Below, one piece after another: positions 36,788 through 45,264 of a stretch of DNA of 64,000 nucleotides (position 1 is the stretch's first letter; each line of letters begins with the position of its first letter). Origin of the DNA: Janthinobacterium silvisoli (GTDB lineage Bacteria > Pseudomonadota > Gammaproteobacteria > Burkholderiales > Burkholderiaceae_D); the NCBI RefSeq assembly GCF_014200725.1, contig NZ_JACHCL010000003.1, positions 310,001-374,000 on the forward strand, in the 5' to 3' direction. Below the pieces are notes generated by a model. It ran no database searches, had not been told where the DNA came from, and saw only the letters and a program-made list of their open reading frames with translations. The position numbers were made by a program, and so were the translations under genes.

Positions 36788-37004
36788 TTGTTTCTCCGCT
36801 AAGTTTTATCTGGCGCAGCCGGAATGGACGACGCCGTTGTGATTCCATGGGCCAAGAGGGGATGGCTTGGGGTTGCGGAGGGTACTTCGGTGGGGATAAG
36901 GAATTAGTTACAGGGCGGGAGGAATTTCTTGGAATAATCTACGAACAGCCCACAATTCTTCAATGCCAGCGATACAGCACTGGCATTCAAAAACGCCAAC
37001 AATA
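36788..37004. other. Intergenic region with one hairpin
   Basis: AATGCCAG and CTGGCATT pair across a 10-nt loop at about 36962-36988, just downstream of the OmpA-family gene on the minus strand. There is no T run. No gene is seen. Confidence 0.4.
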
Positions 37005-38042
37005 TCAGCGTTTTACCAATTCGACACGGCGGTTCTTGGCCCTGCCTGCCTCATTAGCATTGTCTTGCAATGGCCGCTCGGCGCCCAAACCAAGGGCATT
37101 GAGGCGCGTGGCATCGATGCCTTGCGCAGTGATGGCTTTCACAACAGCTTGCGCACGCGCAAGTGACAAGGTTTTATTATGCGCGGCGGCGCCAACATTG
37201 TCGGTATGGCCTTCGATATTCAATTGCAACTTGCTGTCCGCGCGTAGCAGCTTGACGATCTCATCGACTGCTGTTTTACCTTCTGCCTTGATCACGTCGC
37301 TGTCGGTGTCAAAAGGCAGATACAGCGCGACGTGGCCTTGCGTTTGCAAGCTCGCCGCCATGGCATCGGCCTTGATGAAGCCAACGCTTTGCTGCAGCGG
37401 TTTTTCTTCTACAGTCAGCAGCCAGGTTAAATTATCGTCATCGAAGATCGACACGACAAACCAGATATTGGTCTTGTCCGTGCGCAGCAGATAGACATGG
37501 TAATTCTTGCCACCATTACTAATGCCGGGCAAGTGCATTTTTTGCGCCAGCACACTATCTTGTTCAGGATGTAATTTTCTAAATTCCGGGTCCGCTGGCA
37601 CGATGTCATTGACCAGCACACCACCCAGCAATTTGATCGCATTTTCGTGATTTTTTACGGAACCGATGGCTGACATTCCTATCGTGTTATGCGGAAAGAA
37701 GCGACGGGAAACCTTGCCTTCTACCGTACGCAAATCATGGCCGGCGATCAGCTGGACTTCGTCAAAATCGGAGTCTTGCGTATTGTGCTTATAGCCGTCA
37801 TCCAGCTTGTCTGGGTAGGCCAGATAAGGAAACGGCGGCAATGCCACGCTCGATACCGGCACACTATTGATATCGAATCCCGGCTTGGCAGCCATGGACG
37901 ACGCGACCTGGACAGTATCCGCACTACTGACACTGGCAGCGCTGGCGTTACTGGCAGGTGCTTCTGCCGGTTTTTTCTTGCAAGCGGCCAAGCTTAACGC
38001 TGCAAGCAGACAGACGGTAAATGACAAAGTATAAAGGCGCAT
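37005..38042 (-). CDS. OmpA family lipoprotein
   Basis: The 345-residue protein has a lipoprotein signal (LAALSLAACKKK). A unique N-terminal region (40-225) is followed by an OmpA/MotB peptidoglycan-binding domain (about 235-345) with ALYLPFDTDSDVIK, LNIEGHTDNVGAAAHNKTLSLARA and the AGRAKNRRVEL end. The NIEGHTDNVG Asp and the RRVE Arg that bind diaminopimelate are present. It would tether an outer-membrane lipid to the cell wall from the periplasm. The middle region carries no recognised domain. Confidence 0.9.
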   Translation of the reverse strand: MRLYTLSFTVCLLAALSLAACKKKPAEAPASNASAASVSSADTVQVASSMAAKPGFDINSVPVSSVALPPFPYLAYPDKLDDGYKHNTQDSDFDEVQLIAGHDLRTVEGKVSRRFFPHNTIGMSAIGSVKNHENAIKLLGGVLVNDIVPADPEFRKLHPEQDSVLAQKMHLPGISNGGKNYHVYLLRTDKTNIWFVVSIFDDDNLTWLLTVEEKPLQQSVGFIKADAMAASLQTQGHVALYLPFDTDSDVIKAEGKTAVDEIVKLLRADSKLQLNIEGHTDNVGAAAHNKTLSLARAQAVVKAITAQGIDATRLNALGLGAERPLQDNANEAGRAKNRRVELVKR

Positions 38043-38378
38043 AGTGGATGGGAAGAATAAGTGAGAAAGTCAACGCGAGGGAGTCAGCCAAATACTGAGT
38101 AAAGCCTTGCGTGATGTATGAGTGAGAAATTGAATCTCTACATTGAGATACAGTAGAAAATAACGCAATACTTATCGAAACGCCAGTGATAAATGTGTAA
38201 TGCGGATAGCTGTCTCGGGGGGAGTGGCTGGTATGCCGGGAAGCTGCTTCAATCGCCAGCTGATTTGACAAGAAGATACCTGGTGCAGACGTCAGCCTTC
38301 ACCAGGTATTAGACGCTGCCCCCCCCCTGCCACACGTGCCAGTGACCGGGGTTTGTAATGGATGGCTTGATGGCGAAC
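38043..38378. other. Intergenic region, no gene seen
   Basis: AT-rich sequence holding the promoter of the OmpA-family gene, followed by a run of C at about 38320-38330. No ORF, RNA or convincing repeat was recognised. Confidence 0.4.
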
Positions 38379-39122
38379 TTATTTTGCCTTACCGCGAAAA
38401 GTGACGCTTTGACGAGCAATGGTCTGGGTCACAAAATCAGCGTCGTTCGGAATCGGTTCCCAGAAATAAGGATGTTTAAAAAAGGGAATCCACTCAAATT
38501 TGCGCGAACGGAAAATCCAGCGGTTTTTCTTGAATTCACTGTAGCGGTCGCCCTTGTAGCGCGGGTCTACCGAAGTAAACGGCAGCAAGCGTTCGGCAAT
38601 ATCGGTAAATTCCAGGGTTGGATGCGCATCTTTGAATTGTTCAAAAACGTCAAATTGATCGCGGCAAATCACTTGTATCGCTGTTTCCGGAAACCGATAG
38701 CGCTGCGCCCACAGCACATGCCAGCCTGACTCTGTTTTGTTAATGAAGTCGGCCAGTTTCTGGCTCAAAACAAAAGCATCCGATTCGATATGAATAATCT
38801 TGTCGGCGCCGAGGGCCTTGGCCACCTCGATCGAATGCAGAAAACTGCGCCACCAGCCAGGATAAGCCTCGATGCTTTGCCGTCCCAGATTATCCTCGAA
38901 ACGTATCAGGATATTTTTATCATCCACTCCGGCCAAAGGTGCATCGTGCGCAACGCTCTTGATGACCTCCTGCGGCGGGATGTACGGAGAACCGTCATCG
39001 ATCAGGATACGTTTGACGACATCGATGGGAACGTCCTGGTAATAATCGAGCCACCGCTGATAACGACTTTCCCAGGAGTGGACATCTCTGGAAAAACTGG
39101 TACAAAACATAATGCTTTTCAT
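38379..39122 (-). CDS. Glycosyltransferase-like hypothetical protein
   Basis: The 247-residue cytoplasmic protein starts MKSIMFCTSFSRD. The order of segments suggests a GT-A-type nucleotide-sugar fold: an N-terminal strand, IDDGSPY, then GADKIIHIESDAFVLSQ in the position of a DxD metal motif, and GWHVLWAQRYRFPETAIQV. It is not an exact family match. The C-terminal part is rich in aromatic and basic residues. It stands alone, with no sugar-synthesis genes around it. Assignment is tentative. Confidence 0.55.
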   Translation of the reverse strand: MKSIMFCTSFSRDVHSWESRYQRWLDYYQDVPIDVVKRILIDDGSPYIPPQEVIKSVAHDAPLAGVDDKNILIRFEDNLGRQSIEAYPGWWRSFLHSIEVAKALGADKIIHIESDAFVLSQKLADFINKTESGWHVLWAQRYRFPETAIQVICRDQFDVFEQFKDAHPTLEFTDIAERLLPFTSVDPRYKGDRYSEFKKNRWIFRSRKFEWIPFFKHPYFWEPIPNDADFVTQTIARQSVTFRGKAK

Positions 39123-39478
39123 GGTGGCGATGGGTGATTTTCTTCGGACGTTGCCAGGACTGGGGACTATTTTACGGCCGAGATGAGGGGATTAAAAGGA
39201 TAGTGATGGGGGCAATCTGGATAGCAACTGGCGTGTTCTTACACCGCTGTTTGTTCGTCTGCTGGCTTGGGCTGGATTGACTGATGTTTGCAGTATAGGC
39301 CAGGCGCCGGTCAGTTTCCGGGATGTTATCACAGATGCACTAGGCAACTTTGGGAAAAGTTGTTGGGGGAGTGGGTAACTGGCTGGCTTGTGGGCTGATG
39401 AAAACTACGAGCAGGCGCCTGGAGGGTGTGGAGGCTAAGGTACTGAGCAGGCTGTGCATGCATGGCGGAACTGGCCTT
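39123..39478. other. Intergenic region, no gene seen
   Basis: No convincing coding or RNA feature. A longer plus-strand frame beginning at 39350 runs into the higB remnant, but its first 55 codons do not resemble a toxin. Confidence 0.35.
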
Positions 39479-39518
39479 GGCTCCTGTTGGCTCCTGTTGG
39501 TTTCTGTTGGTTGCTGTG
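39479..39518. repeat. Four 10-bp tandem repeats before the higB remnant
   Basis: GGCTCCTGTT occurs twice exactly (39479-39498), followed by GGTTTCTGTT and GGTTGCTGTG. The array ends exactly where recognisable HigB coding sequence begins. Confidence 0.7.
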
Positions 39519-39628
39519 AAATAGGCGGAAACAAGTATCGCATCATCGCTGCGATACACTGCAATCGGCAGCTCCTCTACGTTCGAAACGTGTACACCCA
39601 TAAGGAATATGACGCATGGCAGCCCTGA
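39518..39628 (+). pseudogene. 5'-deleted HigB-type toxin gene
   Basis: The 36 codons read EIGGNKYRIIAAIHCNRQ then LLYVRNVYTHKEYDAWQP. This is the C-terminal third of HigB-family mRNA interferases, including the conserved GNKYR and THKEYD. The N-terminal two thirds are missing, and the upstream sequence is a short tandem repeat. The stop overlaps the start of higA by 13 bp, the normal toxin-first arrangement. The toxin should be inactive. Confidence 0.75.
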
Positions 39629-40041
39629 TGGATCACAAAGTGGTCGAACAAATCACTACGCATTACCAAGCATTATCGACGCTGGTGCCCCTTCACCCAC
39701 TAAACGATGAGGCAGATTATGAGCGCGCAGTCGGTATCTTGAACGGCCTGCTCGATGCCGGCGCCGCCGATGAAAATCATCCCTTGGCCATGCTCGTTGA
39801 CACGCTCGGCATGTTGATCAGTAAATATGACGATCAGCACTATCCCGCTCCGCCAGTCTCGCCTGCGGCAGTGATACGCTCGCTGATGGAACAGCATCAA
39901 TTGACTCAAAGGGACTTGGCTGAGATCGGCAGCCAAGGCGTCGTATCCGAAGTCTTGAGTGGGAAGCGGAAACTCAATATTCGTCAGGTGAAGGCATTGG
40001 CTAGGCGGTTTGATTTGCCTGTGGGGGTGTTTGTTGGTTGA
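39616..40041 (+). CDS. higA: HigA-type antitoxin
   Basis: The 141-residue antitoxin has a toxin-binding N-terminal half (residues 1-75) and a C-terminal Xre-type HTH (SLMEQHQLTQRDLAEIGSQG, VVSEVLSGKRKLNIRQVKAL), the layout of the larger HigA proteins that repress their own promoter. It appears intact while its toxin partner is truncated, so it is an orphan antitoxin. It may still bind DNA or neutralise related toxins. Confidence 0.88.
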   Translation: MAALMDHKVVEQITTHYQALSTLVPLHPLNDEADYERAVGILNGLLDAGAADENHPLAMLVDTLGMLISKYDDQHYPAPPVSPAAVIRSLMEQHQLTQRDLAEIGSQGVVSEVLSGKRKLNIRQVKALARRFDLPVGVFVG

Positions 40042-40186
40042 TGGGGGGGGTGTTGGTGCAACTCGTTATACACAAGTCTGCCAGTCGCGCCGTGGTACTG
40101 AAAATCAATTTACTTTCAATGACTTGCCAGCCCCCCTTGTAAAGGCTTGCGAAATCGCGTTTACTTTCGTCCTTTGCGTGGCGTAA

Positions 40187-40477
40187 ATGGCAGGCAAGTC
40201 GAGAGCATGGACGGACTCGGAGTTTGAGCAACTCGACTTGGGCGATGCGCGCCTGAACCGGCAAGCGAGGACACTGACGGAAAGTATGGCGGCGACACCG
40301 ACGGCGAGCGTGCCAAAGGCGTGTAACGGCTGGGGCGAAACGATGGCGGCATATCGTTTCTTCGACAATGAAAGCGTTGAGTGGCGTGCAATCCTGGAGC
40401 CGCACTGGCAGCAAACGGAACAGTGGATGGCCGCGCAGACGGCCAGCGAGGCTGGTCCGAAGGAAAGCCTGCGCTGA
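40187..40477 (+). pseudogene. IS4-family (Tn5-like) transposase N-terminal fragment
   Basis: The 96-residue frame starts MAGKSRAWTDSEFEQLDLGDARLNRQ and matches the DNA-binding N-terminal domain of Tn5/IS50-like transposases, with ACNGWGETMAAYRFFDNESVEW the hallmark. The normal protein is about 450 residues and the DDE domain is missing; the frame ends at a stop right before a terminator. It marks the left flank of the AT-rich island. Confidence 0.78.
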
Positions 40478-40487
40478 ATCCGTTATG

Positions 40488-40524
40488 AAAGCCCCGAAAG
40501 TTGGCATCCGGCTTTCGGGGCTTT
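40488..40524. terminator. Strong hairpin after the IS4 fragment
   Basis: A 13-bp stem AAAGCCCCGAAAG/CTTTCGGGGCTTT with an 11-nt loop. The short T and A tracts on the flanks allow use in both directions. Confidence 0.75.
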
Positions 40525-40688
40525 ATTCCAAAAAAAGATAGGTTAAGAGACAGCGTTGCCAGCTAGATTGCGCCACAATGAAAAAGCTCGTAGTTATGCG
40601 GGCTTGGCGGTGTTTTGCTGCTTGGAATTGCCATTGTTTACGCAACGAAGAGGATAGCCAAGTTTTCAGTGCAACTTAATATCAACGA

Positions 40689-41138
40689 TTAATTGATCTT
40701 ATTGGCGATCACTGCATCCTGACTGGTCGGCTGAATTTCACCACCTTCAACTTTACCCCCTGCCCCAATTACGGCTCGAAACATTACAGGTGCGATTGTC
40801 CCTTTTGACGTATCAAAGCCGAAAAATTGGACATTAAGTGCGTTAGGCAGGCAAGCCACTCCCAATCTACCGTAGAGCGAACGATTATTGATACTATGTC
40901 CAAGCGCAGTATCGCTAACATCAACCTGCTGCTGATCTGCCTTAAACCACAGCCTCTTGCTAACTCTCTGAAAACGAATTTCATACTTACGATTGTCGCA
41001 TTCAGCACTGTAGGCGATTTCATCCGCGTTTGACAGCTTAGGACCAGGTCCACTAGTCACTGATACAGACTCTGCACTGGCGAAATTCGCGCCACCGAAC
41101 AAGATGGCGACGAGGGTGGCAGCTTTAAAAATTTTCAT
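40689..41138 (-). CDS. Small exported protein, candidate immunity or accessory factor
   Basis: The 149-residue product starts at 41138 (MKIFKAATLVAILFGG), with a Sec signal peptide ending FASAES; the ATG 13 codons above lacks a signal-like N-terminus. The mature part (about 125 residues) has two Cys (SAECDNRKYEIRF and GVACLPNALN) and a beta-rich look. No family was recognised. It is the last gene of the HlyD/Fic/effector/ABC group, 92 bp after the ABC gene on the same strand, and shares the AT-rich composition. A periplasmic immunity or helper role is a guess from position. Confidence 0.6.
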   Translation of the reverse strand: MKIFKAATLVAILFGGANFASAESVSVTSGPGPKLSNADEIAYSAECDNRKYEIRFQRVSKRLWFKADQQQVDVSDTALGHSINNRSLYGRLGVACLPNALNVQFFGFDTSKGTIAPVMFRAVIGAGGKVEGGEIQPTSQDAVIANKIN

Positions 41139-41230
41139 ACAATTCCTGTAAGGTTGATTTACTGGGGGGGATTGCAAGACTTCGTCTCTACAATGCTGAT
41201 TACTATGCGTTTATGACTGCCAGAGCGGTC

Positions 41231-43312
41231 TTAACTTGTCTGCTTCAGACGATCAAAGATAACAACACCTTGATCTATACCAATAATTCGATCAGCCGCG
41301 TCAATAGTTTCCTTACGATGAGCAACGATAATACGAGTGATAGCTAGCTGTTTTAGTGCGATATTAATGCTGCTTTCGCGCTCGGCATCCAATGATGACG
41401 TCGCTTCATCAAGAATCAGGATTTGTGGCTCACGATAAAGTGCGCGCGCAAGCAGCATTCGCTGTTTTTGTCCTCCTGAGAGCGTTGAACCTAAGTCACC
41501 AACTAATGTTTCAGCTCGCATTGGCATCGTATTCACTTCGTCGTACAGGGCAGCAGCGCGCAAGCAACGCCATACTTTGTCAATATCGATGCAATCGTCA
41601 AAAAATGCGACATTTTCCGCAATAGAACCAGAAAGCAATTCATCATCTTGCATAACTACCCCAAGAGAGCGACGTACAGCACGCGTGCCCCAAGAGCGCA
41701 AACTCTGGCCATCTATCAGTATTTCGCCAGCTGCTACCGGATACAATCCACAAATTATTTTAAGCAGTGTCGACTTGCCAGTTCCGGAAGGACCGACAAT
41801 TGCGACAAACTCTCCCTTTTTAATGCTGAACGAAATATTCGAAAGTATGTACTTTTCTTGGACAGCGTATGTGAAGTACAAACCACGCACATCAACGTTT
41901 CCTTCAATGACACGGTCGATCATGCCCCCCCCGGTCAAGCCATCTTCCTGTTTCGTCAGTACGATATCTGCCAGGCGGTAACTATAGATTCCGGTATTAC
42001 GCCATTTGACGTATTGATCAAATAAAGCATTAGCTTTTGACGAAAATTGCGTCTGGTAGCTTAAGAATGCATATAGCACTCCTATACTCATCTGGTGCTG
42101 CATGACCGATTTGACGCCAAGGTAGATAAGAAAAATTTTTACTAGGCCATCAACGAGTGACTGTAATGTTCCGAACCCCAAATTTACTATAGAGAGTGCT
42201 TGGTCACGCTTGATTGTTTCTGCAAATTTGTTAGCCCATTCGCTCTCCCGCTCGTTTTCTGCTCCCATTATCTTAATGGTCTGGATCGCACGAATAGACT
42301 CAATACGTTTTCCACTCTCCGCTATCTTCGCCATCATTGCCGCCGCACCCAGTTTTATCGTGACTGGTATGGAAATTAATCTCAGGAATATATAACACAT
42401 GAAACCTGCGATCACGATTAAACCCAAGCGCAAGTCATACAGCAGCATCATTGCCAAAGTTACCAAAGCCAAAGTTCCATCAACGATAGCAGATACCAGA
42501 CTTCCAGATAGTATATCCCTAACTGGCGAAATGGCATCAAAACGCGACAAGACATCGGCTAACCGCCGTTTTTGAAACCAGGGTAGCGGGAGGCGAATGA
42601 GATGCCTGAACAAGCGTAGACTCATGTCCCAATTCAGCAGTGACGTTAAATTAGTTGTTACTACGCCGCGCAAAAATGTAGCTCCGGCATTGAACACGCA
42701 GAACATGGCGAATCCAACTGCAAGTGCTCCCAAAATTTTGTCGTCACCTTTCAATGCGGCTTGGTCTATCGCTGTCTGCAAGTAGAATGGCGTGGCTATG
42801 ACGTATGCCTGCAAGACAAAAGAAAGAAAGATGATTTGTCCAAGGGGGGTCCACATTTCGCGAGAAAATTTGAACCAAGATGAAAGCGACAGTTCGCTTG
42901 GCCGACGTCGCCTGACAAAACTTGCGGCAGGTGTTAGTTCAAGTGCTACACCAGTAAATTTGCTAGATATATCTTTGATCGATGGATAATATGTTCCAAA
43001 GGCAGGATCAAACACCAGGTATTTGTTGCGTTTAACTTTTTCAAGCACGACGAAATGTTGAAAGTTCCAGTGCAAAATGGCGGGAGTTTTCAAATCAGCA
43101 AGTTCATCCACCTCACAACTTACAGCCCTACCTACCAATCCAATATCAGCAGCGATATCCTTCATCTCACGCAGATTTAGGCCTCTATTTGAAACGGGGT
43201 ACTTCCTCCTTAGCTCATTTAGCGCTTCGTTGCCGCCTAGCTTGCTCGAAACGTGAGCCAGGCAGACTAATCCACACTCAGACAGCTCATCTTGCAGTAG
43301 AAGTTTTTTCAT
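41231..43312 (-). CDS. C39 peptidase-containing ABC exporter (PCAT)
   Basis: About 693 residues from the ATG at 43312 (MKKLLLQDELSECGL), the usual family start; a further ATG at 43354 is in frame. Residues 1-130 are a C39 cysteine peptidase with Cys13, His86 (QHFVVL) and Asp102 (FDPAFG), so the catalytic triad is intact and it should cut double-glycine leaders. Six membrane helices (about 150-440) precede a nucleotide-binding domain with VGPSGTGKST, LSGGQKQRMLLARAL and ILILDEATSSLD. It would process and export a substrate across the inner membrane with the HlyD-type protein encoded upstream. The gene directly upstream encodes a double-glycine-leader protein. Confidence 0.93.
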   Translation of the reverse strand: MKKLLLQDELSECGLVCLAHVSSKLGGNEALNELRRKYPVSNRGLNLREMKDIAADIGLVGRAVSCEVDELADLKTPAILHWNFQHFVVLEKVKRNKYLVFDPAFGTYYPSIKDISSKFTGVALELTPAASFVRRRRPSELSLSSWFKFSREMWTPLGQIIFLSFVLQAYVIATPFYLQTAIDQAALKGDDKILGALAVGFAMFCVFNAGATFLRGVVTTNLTSLLNWDMSLRLFRHLIRLPLPWFQKRRLADVLSRFDAISPVRDILSGSLVSAIVDGTLALVTLAMMLLYDLRLGLIVIAGFMCYIFLRLISIPVTIKLGAAAMMAKIAESGKRIESIRAIQTIKIMGAENERESEWANKFAETIKRDQALSIVNLGFGTLQSLVDGLVKIFLIYLGVKSVMQHQMSIGVLYAFLSYQTQFSSKANALFDQYVKWRNTGIYSYRLADIVLTKQEDGLTGGGMIDRVIEGNVDVRGLYFTYAVQEKYILSNISFSIKKGEFVAIVGPSGTGKSTLLKIICGLYPVAAGEILIDGQSLRSWGTRAVRRSLGVVMQDDELLSGSIAENVAFFDDCIDIDKVWRCLRAAALYDEVNTMPMRAETLVGDLGSTLSGGQKQRMLLARALYREPQILILDEATSSLDAERESSINIALKQLAITRIIVAHRKETIDAADRIIGIDQGVVIFDRLKQTS

Positions 43313-43373
43313 TAGTGATCGAGATTTCGAGATGGCCGTTCTGTTAGCCGGCATAACAAAACGGCACGCTCAA

Positions 43374-44054
43374 TTAGTGGTCGGTGCTAATATTATTGCC
43401 AAGATGGTTTGTATTCGGGCTCACCGTGTGATCGTACTCATAAGTAGAGTGCGTTGCTTCGTCAACGATATACATCAGCGCATTTGGATCGACGGCAGAT
43501 GTATTAGCTGTCAAAGTGCGAATGCTCTGTACGTCTGTTTTCGAAGGGAAAGCCTCATTTACACCGGGCGTTTCCGGATGATCGTGTATCCAGGCAACCA
43601 CCTTTTCGCCCTGGCTCAAATCTGCAGTTGCAGTATTGCTATCTTCATTTCCAGTACTGATTGGTCCAGTGCGGAGAGTTCCGTCAACCGCACGAATAAT
43701 CAGTGCACCATGTTCGTTACCATCAATTTTTGTCATTGCCGCCAACTGCTTGCCGAGATCATCAGCAACATTACGCAAATGATTCAGATCCACATTCTCA
43801 GGAACATGGGCTGGAGCTGGTGATGAGTGCTGCGTGGTGCTACTGCTGCTGCCACCACTTCCATGGTCCCCGCCAGAATCGCTAGGCGAATCACTGCCCG
43901 GATCTGGATTCCAACCGCCGTCGCCACCACCGTCGTCGCCACCGTTACCGGATGCCGAGACGGTTACGCTAGGGATACCGGTAGTGTCAGTATTAGCAGC
44001 AGCCTGGCGACCGCCAGCTACAAGATCAAGAATGTCGTCAGGAATAATACGCAT
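43374..44054 (-). CDS. Double-glycine-leader protein with JAMM-like domain (putative exported effector)
   Basis: The 226-residue protein opens with MRIIPDDILDLVAGG|RQ, an N-terminal double-glycine leader of the type cut by C39 peptidases. Residues 30-80 are a Gly/Ser/Asp-rich linker. Residues 85-215 form a globular domain with a JAMM/MPN-like metal pattern: Glu114 (NEHGALI), His157 and His159 (WIHDHP), then Ser171 and Asp174 (FPSKTD). The HxH-to-S spacing is 11 instead of the usual 7, closer to DUF4329/JAB domains of polymorphic toxins. There is no Sec signal. The C39 exporter gene follows and the Fic gene precedes it by 11 bp. This is most likely the cargo of the system; proteolytic or toxin activity is inferred. 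Confidence 0.75.
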   Translation of the reverse strand: MRIIPDDILDLVAGGRQAAANTDTTGIPSVTVSASGNGGDDGGGDGGWNPDPGSDSPSDSGGDHGSGGSSSSTTQHSSPAPAHVPENVDLNHLRNVADDLGKQLAAMTKIDGNEHGALIIRAVDGTLRTGPISTGNEDSNTATADLSQGEKVVAWIHDHPETPGVNEAFPSKTDVQSIRTLTANTSAVDPNALMYIVDEATHSTYEYDHTVSPNTNHLGNNISTDH

Positions 44055-44065
44055 TGGTTCTCCAT

Positions 44066-45262
44066 CTATTTAAAATCATAAATAAGTAACAGTGCATCAT
44101 TGACATCACATATCTCCGTCAAATAAAACGTAGATATATTTATGATAATTTTCGCATCAATTACTGGATCATTGGTCCTAATTAATAATTCAAAAATATC
44201 TATCTCTGGCAAACTATATCGTATTTCACGAAATAGCGCTCTTAACTCCTCCCCTCTTTCCGAATTAACAACAAAAGTAATAGCCGTGCGGTTTGCATTT
44301 TCCTCGAAAACCGAAAGCAGGGAAAAAGCGTATTCTATTTCCCCAAACTCTAGAATCTTTCTGGCAGCCTCTTGGATCAAATCGATAGATTTTGAAGACG
44401 GAATCTGTTCGCATAGTTCGCCCCAAGAAATGGTAAATGGTGAAATGGCATTAAGATCAAATTGACGCTCTCGGAAGTTGTTAACCTTATTACTATTAAT
44501 GAAATCAATAGCAATAGGATCTTTTACACATATAATTTCTGAGGCATACTTAATATATTGCTCAAATAAATCAACAAGAAAAATTGTGAGAGGATAATAG
44601 TTACCATCGGCATGGCCACGCGCCAGCATCTCCTCAAATATCCCTTTAGAACATCTAAGAATTTCAGATAGTGGCATGATATGCGCATCGAAACCTGCGC
44701 GATCACGTAAAAATGCATTAACTAATACACGTCCTGTTCGTCCATTTCCATCGGAAAATGGATGAGAAACCAACATGATGATAAAAATATTAATTGCATC
44801 CCAAATAGGATTAGCACTGTTAAAAACTTTAAATGAATGAAAGACAGGATCGGATTTCCCCGGTGGAGGAATTCGGAGCCATGGCAAGTGCTTTATTGAG
44901 AGGTCACTGGTACGAAGGGGCTCACTGGAACCAAAAAGGTGGACCCGTATAGCACAAGCAACATCATAAATTTTCCCATCGCTGAAATTTTGAGGTTGTT
45001 TTCTTAAAAGACTGAGAACAGACTTTTCCATTCCAAGTCCGAATGCTGGCTCTTCTTTCAATTTCGCTGTGGCGACTATAGATTCACGAACATCCGGATC
45101 GGAAGACTGGATAAATATAAATCCATCAAGTTGCACATACGTCAAGGAAACAGATCGAATCGCCTTGTAATTCTGATACAACTTGTGCAGGCGAGCTTTG
45201 GTATGATTATCCAGATCTCTCCAGCGCAAGGGGAAGAATGGTGGACTAATTTTTGATTTCAT
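44066..45262 (-). CDS. Fic domain protein (putative AMP transferase)
   Basis: The 398-residue protein carries an exact Fic core HPFSDGNGRTGR (167-178) with catalytic His167, preceded by the NPIWDAINIFIIMLVS helix. Fic enzymes transfer AMP or related groups to hydroxyls of target proteins. I see no obvious [S/T]xxxE[G/N] inhibitory motif before the core, and no separate small antitoxin gene. The C-terminal 200 residues resemble no family I can name. There is no signal peptide or double-glycine leader. Its ATG begins 2 bp after the HlyD stop, so it is translated as part of the exporter operon. Its target could be the effector, the exporter, or recipient proteins. Confidence 0.85.
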   Translation of the reverse strand: MKSKISPPFFPLRWRDLDNHTKARLHKLYQNYKAIRSVSLTYVQLDGFIFIQSSDPDVRESIVATAKLKEEPAFGLGMEKSVLSLLRKQPQNFSDGKIYDVACAIRVHLFGSSEPLRTSDLSIKHLPWLRIPPPGKSDPVFHSFKVFNSANPIWDAINIFIIMLVSHPFSDGNGRTGRVLVNAFLRDRAGFDAHIMPLSEILRCSKGIFEEMLARGHADGNYYPLTIFLVDLFEQYIKYASEIICVKDPIAIDFINSNKVNNFRERQFDLNAISPFTISWGELCEQIPSSKSIDLIQEAARKILEFGEIEYAFSLLSVFEENANRTAITFVVNSERGEELRALFREIRYSLPEIDIFELLIRTNDPVIDAKIIINISTFYLTEICDVNDALLLIYDFK

Positions 45263-45264
45263 AA

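Noticed and set aside
38318-38332. Run of C as a phase-variation tract
   Set aside because: Lies in intergenic DNA away from a start codon, with no gene it could switch.
39350-39628. Complete toxin gene starting at ATG 39350
   Set aside because: Only the last 36 codons resemble HigB; the first part includes a tandem repeat and has no toxin features.
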